A stretch of DNA of 14,914 nt, taken from contig DAIDJX010000054.1 of the NCBI GenBank assembly GCA_027451165.1, forward strand, positions 1-14,914, written 5' to 3'. This stretch comes from Prolixibacteraceae bacterium (GTDB lineage: Bacteria > Bacteroidota > Bacteroidia > Bacteroidales > Prolixibacteraceae). Numbering within the stretch: position 1 is the first letter of the stretch; the number at the start of each line of letters is the position of its first letter. This document shows, piece after piece, positions 13,523 to 14,914 of this stretch. The notes below the pieces were generated by a model that had not been told where the DNA came from, ran no database searches, and saw nothing but the letters and a program-made list of their open reading frames with translations. Made by a program: the position numbers and the translations under genes.

Positions 13523-14914
13523 TCAGCTCCGGTTGTATTTCACCGTGATCTCTTTCAAAAACACTTTGTGCTTGTTTTTAATCTGATCCCAGCGGAATCG
13601 CCATCCCCAGTTTCCTTCCGCAATTCCGGGAATGTTCATCCTGGATTCGGCGCCCAGTTCCAATAAATCCTGGAGGGGAATAATGGCCGTGGAAGCCACA
13701 GAAGCCCAGGCCATCTCAATCATGCCCCAAACCGGCCGGGGATGGTAGTTTTTCAGGTATTCCTGGGCCAGTTTTTTTTCTGTGCTGCCGGCGGCATGGA
13801 GCCAGGCCCAAACGGTGTCGTTGTCGTGGGTTCCTGTATAGACCACCGAATTGGCCGTGAAATTGTGGGGCAAGTGTTCATTGGTTTGATCGGTCGAAAA
13901 TCCGAACTGAAGCACTTTCATTCCCGGCATATTAAAACGGTCTCTCATCCGTTCCACCTCCGGGGTTATGGTACCCAGATCTTCAGCGATCAGCGGGATA
14001 GACCCCAGCTGATTCCGGAGGATTTCGAGCATTTCGGTGCCACGGGCTTCCACCCATTCTCCTCTTTCAGCTGTTTTCTCTCCGGCAGGCACCGACCAGA
14101 AGGCTTCCAGTCCCCGGAAATGGTCTATCCTGACCTGATCAAACATCTTCAGGTTGAAATGGATTCGCGCCAGCCACCAATGGTATTCCTGCTGTTTAAG
14201 GTTTTCCCAGTTGAAGACAGGGGTTCCCCAAAGCTGCCCCGTAGTACTGAAATAATCAGGGGGAACTCCGCTGACTTTTGCCGGTTGAAGCTGGTCATCC
14301 AGGAGAAACAGGTGCGGATTGGCCCAAACATCGGCACTATCGCCCGCAACATACAATGGAATGTCTCCGATGATATGGACATTCTTCGAATTGGCGTAGT
14401 TCTTCAGGGAATTCCATTGCCGGAAAAAGAGGAACTGCAGAAATGTCTGGTAATCGACTTCCATGGAGTGCTTTTCCCTGATCTGACTGAGAGCCTCCGC
14501 ATTTCTTCTTTTCAATTCTTCCGGCCACGATGTCCAGCTTTTCCCAGGAAAATCCTGACGGATGGCCATAAACAGCGCAAAATCTGACAGCCACCAGGAA
14601 TGTTCATTCAAAAACCGGTCATATTCCTGCAGCATGGCAGGATGGTCTTTCTCCCTGAAATGAGTAAACGCCCTTTTCAGCTTTTCCGTTTTCCAGGAAG
14701 TGACCTTTGAAAATTCGACCTGCCGGATATCGTATTTCGGGATGGCTGCCAGGTCGGTGTCTTCCAGCAATCCCTCATTCACCAATAGTTGAAGGTCAAT
14801 GAGCAGCGGATTACCCGCAAAAGCCGAAAAACACTGGTACGGGCAGTTGCCAACGTTGACCGGGCCCAGGGGAAGGATCTGCCAGAGCCGCTGTTTGGTC
14901 TCCTGCAAAAAGTC
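13523..14914 (-). CDS. malQ: 4-alpha-glucanotransferase (GH77, amylomaltase), N terminus outside window
   Basis: 463 residues are visible; the frame is open to the right edge (DFLQETK precedes what could be read as a TTG start at 14908), so the first few dozen residues are missing. GH77 signatures: WQILPLGP and NCPYQCFSAFAGNPLLIDL near the start, DIPLYVAGDSADVWANPHLF, then the catalytic trio. The trio is the nucleophile Asp in VRIDHFRG (14125-14123), acid/base Glu in IAEDLG (13984-13982) and stabilising Asp in TGTHDNDT (13825-13823). The enzyme transfers alpha-1,4-glucan segments between maltodextrins in the cytoplasm and releases glucose, feeding maltose or glycogen metabolism. The length suits the short DPE1/MalQ form without starch-binding domains in the visible part. 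It converges on the Nudix gene. Confidence 0.95.
   Translation of the reverse strand, partial: DFLQETKQRLWQILPLGPVNVGNCPYQCFSAFAGNPLLIDLQLLVNEGLLEDTDLAAIPKYDIRQVEFSKVTSWKTEKLKRAFTHFREKDHPAMLQEYDRFLNEHSWWLSDFALFMAIRQDFPGKSWTSWPEELKRRNAEALSQIREKHSMEVDYQTFLQFLFFRQWNSLKNYANSKNVHIIGDIPLYVAGDSADVWANPHLFLLDDQLQPAKVSGVPPDYFSTTGQLWGTPVFNWENLKQQEYHWWLARIHFNLKMFDQVRIDHFRGLEAFWSVPAGEKTAERGEWVEARGTEMLEILRNQLGSIPLIAEDLGTITPEVERMRDRFNMPGMKVLQFGFSTDQTNEHLPHNFTANSVVYTGTHDNDTVWAWLHAAGSTEKKLAQEYLKNYHPRPVWGMIEMAWASVASTAIIPLQDLLELGAESRMNIPGIAEGNWGWRFRWDQIKNKHKVFLKEITVKYNRS

Noticed and set aside
13742..14587. A 281-codon open frame on the plus strand opposite malQ
   Set aside because: It lies wholly antisense to a gene with all GH77 catalytic motifs, and its translation has no recognisable domain; a shadow of malQ codon use.

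Overview
The window looks like core chromosomal DNA of a Bacteroidota bacterium, probably a free-living Bacteroidales/Marinilabiliales-type lineage. The indicators are type IX secretion (T9SS) genes (a GldJ-type lipoprotein, PorU and PorV), the absence of strong Shine-Dalgarno sites, repeated TAnnTTTG boxes of the Bacteroidota primary sigma factor upstream of genes, and two lipoprotein signal peptides. No phage, transposase, CRISPR, tRNA or rRNA gene was seen. Both end genes are cut by the window edges.

Layout. Bases 3-881 hold the C-terminal part of an M28 zinc aminopeptidase. It converges on a GldJ/GldK-type lipoprotein gene (935-2365, minus strand) across a symmetric bidirectional terminator. 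A 295-base divergent region follows, then porU (2661-6038), porV (6139-7317, with its own promoter), ispF (7319-7801) and a CSVC thioredoxin-fold gene (7822-8172). On the minus strand lie an S41 PDZ-protease lipoprotein (8181-9671) and a 7TM-HD phosphohydrolase of the PgpH type (9731-11809). Divergent from these are an SH3/NlpC-P60 peptidase (12014-12796) and, two bases after it, a 31-residue single-TM microprotein (12799-12894). A Nudix hydrolase (12997-13422) follows, and malQ (minus strand, running off the right edge) closes the window.

How the genes relate. GldJ, PorU and PorV belong to T9SS/gliding. PorV carries CTD-bearing cargo to the PorU sortase at the cell surface, and GldJ is the periplasmic outer-membrane lipoprotein tied to the motor and gliding. 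IspF is a housekeeping isoprenoid enzyme cotranscribed with porV. The PgpH-type protein probably hydrolyses c-di-AMP, the NlpC/P60 protein probably cuts cell-wall peptides, and MalQ remodels alpha-glucans.

The least ordinary part is 12799-13505. It holds an unannotated microprotein gene and a Nudix gene bracketed by identical copies of a 31-base element built on a 7-base period. Two copies form a perfect long hairpin and the third lies past the Nudix gene. A separate array of eight heptamers (TGACCGG/TAATCGG/TGATCGG) supplies the Nudix stop codon. I found no convincing new multi-gene system. The repeats and the microprotein are the leads.
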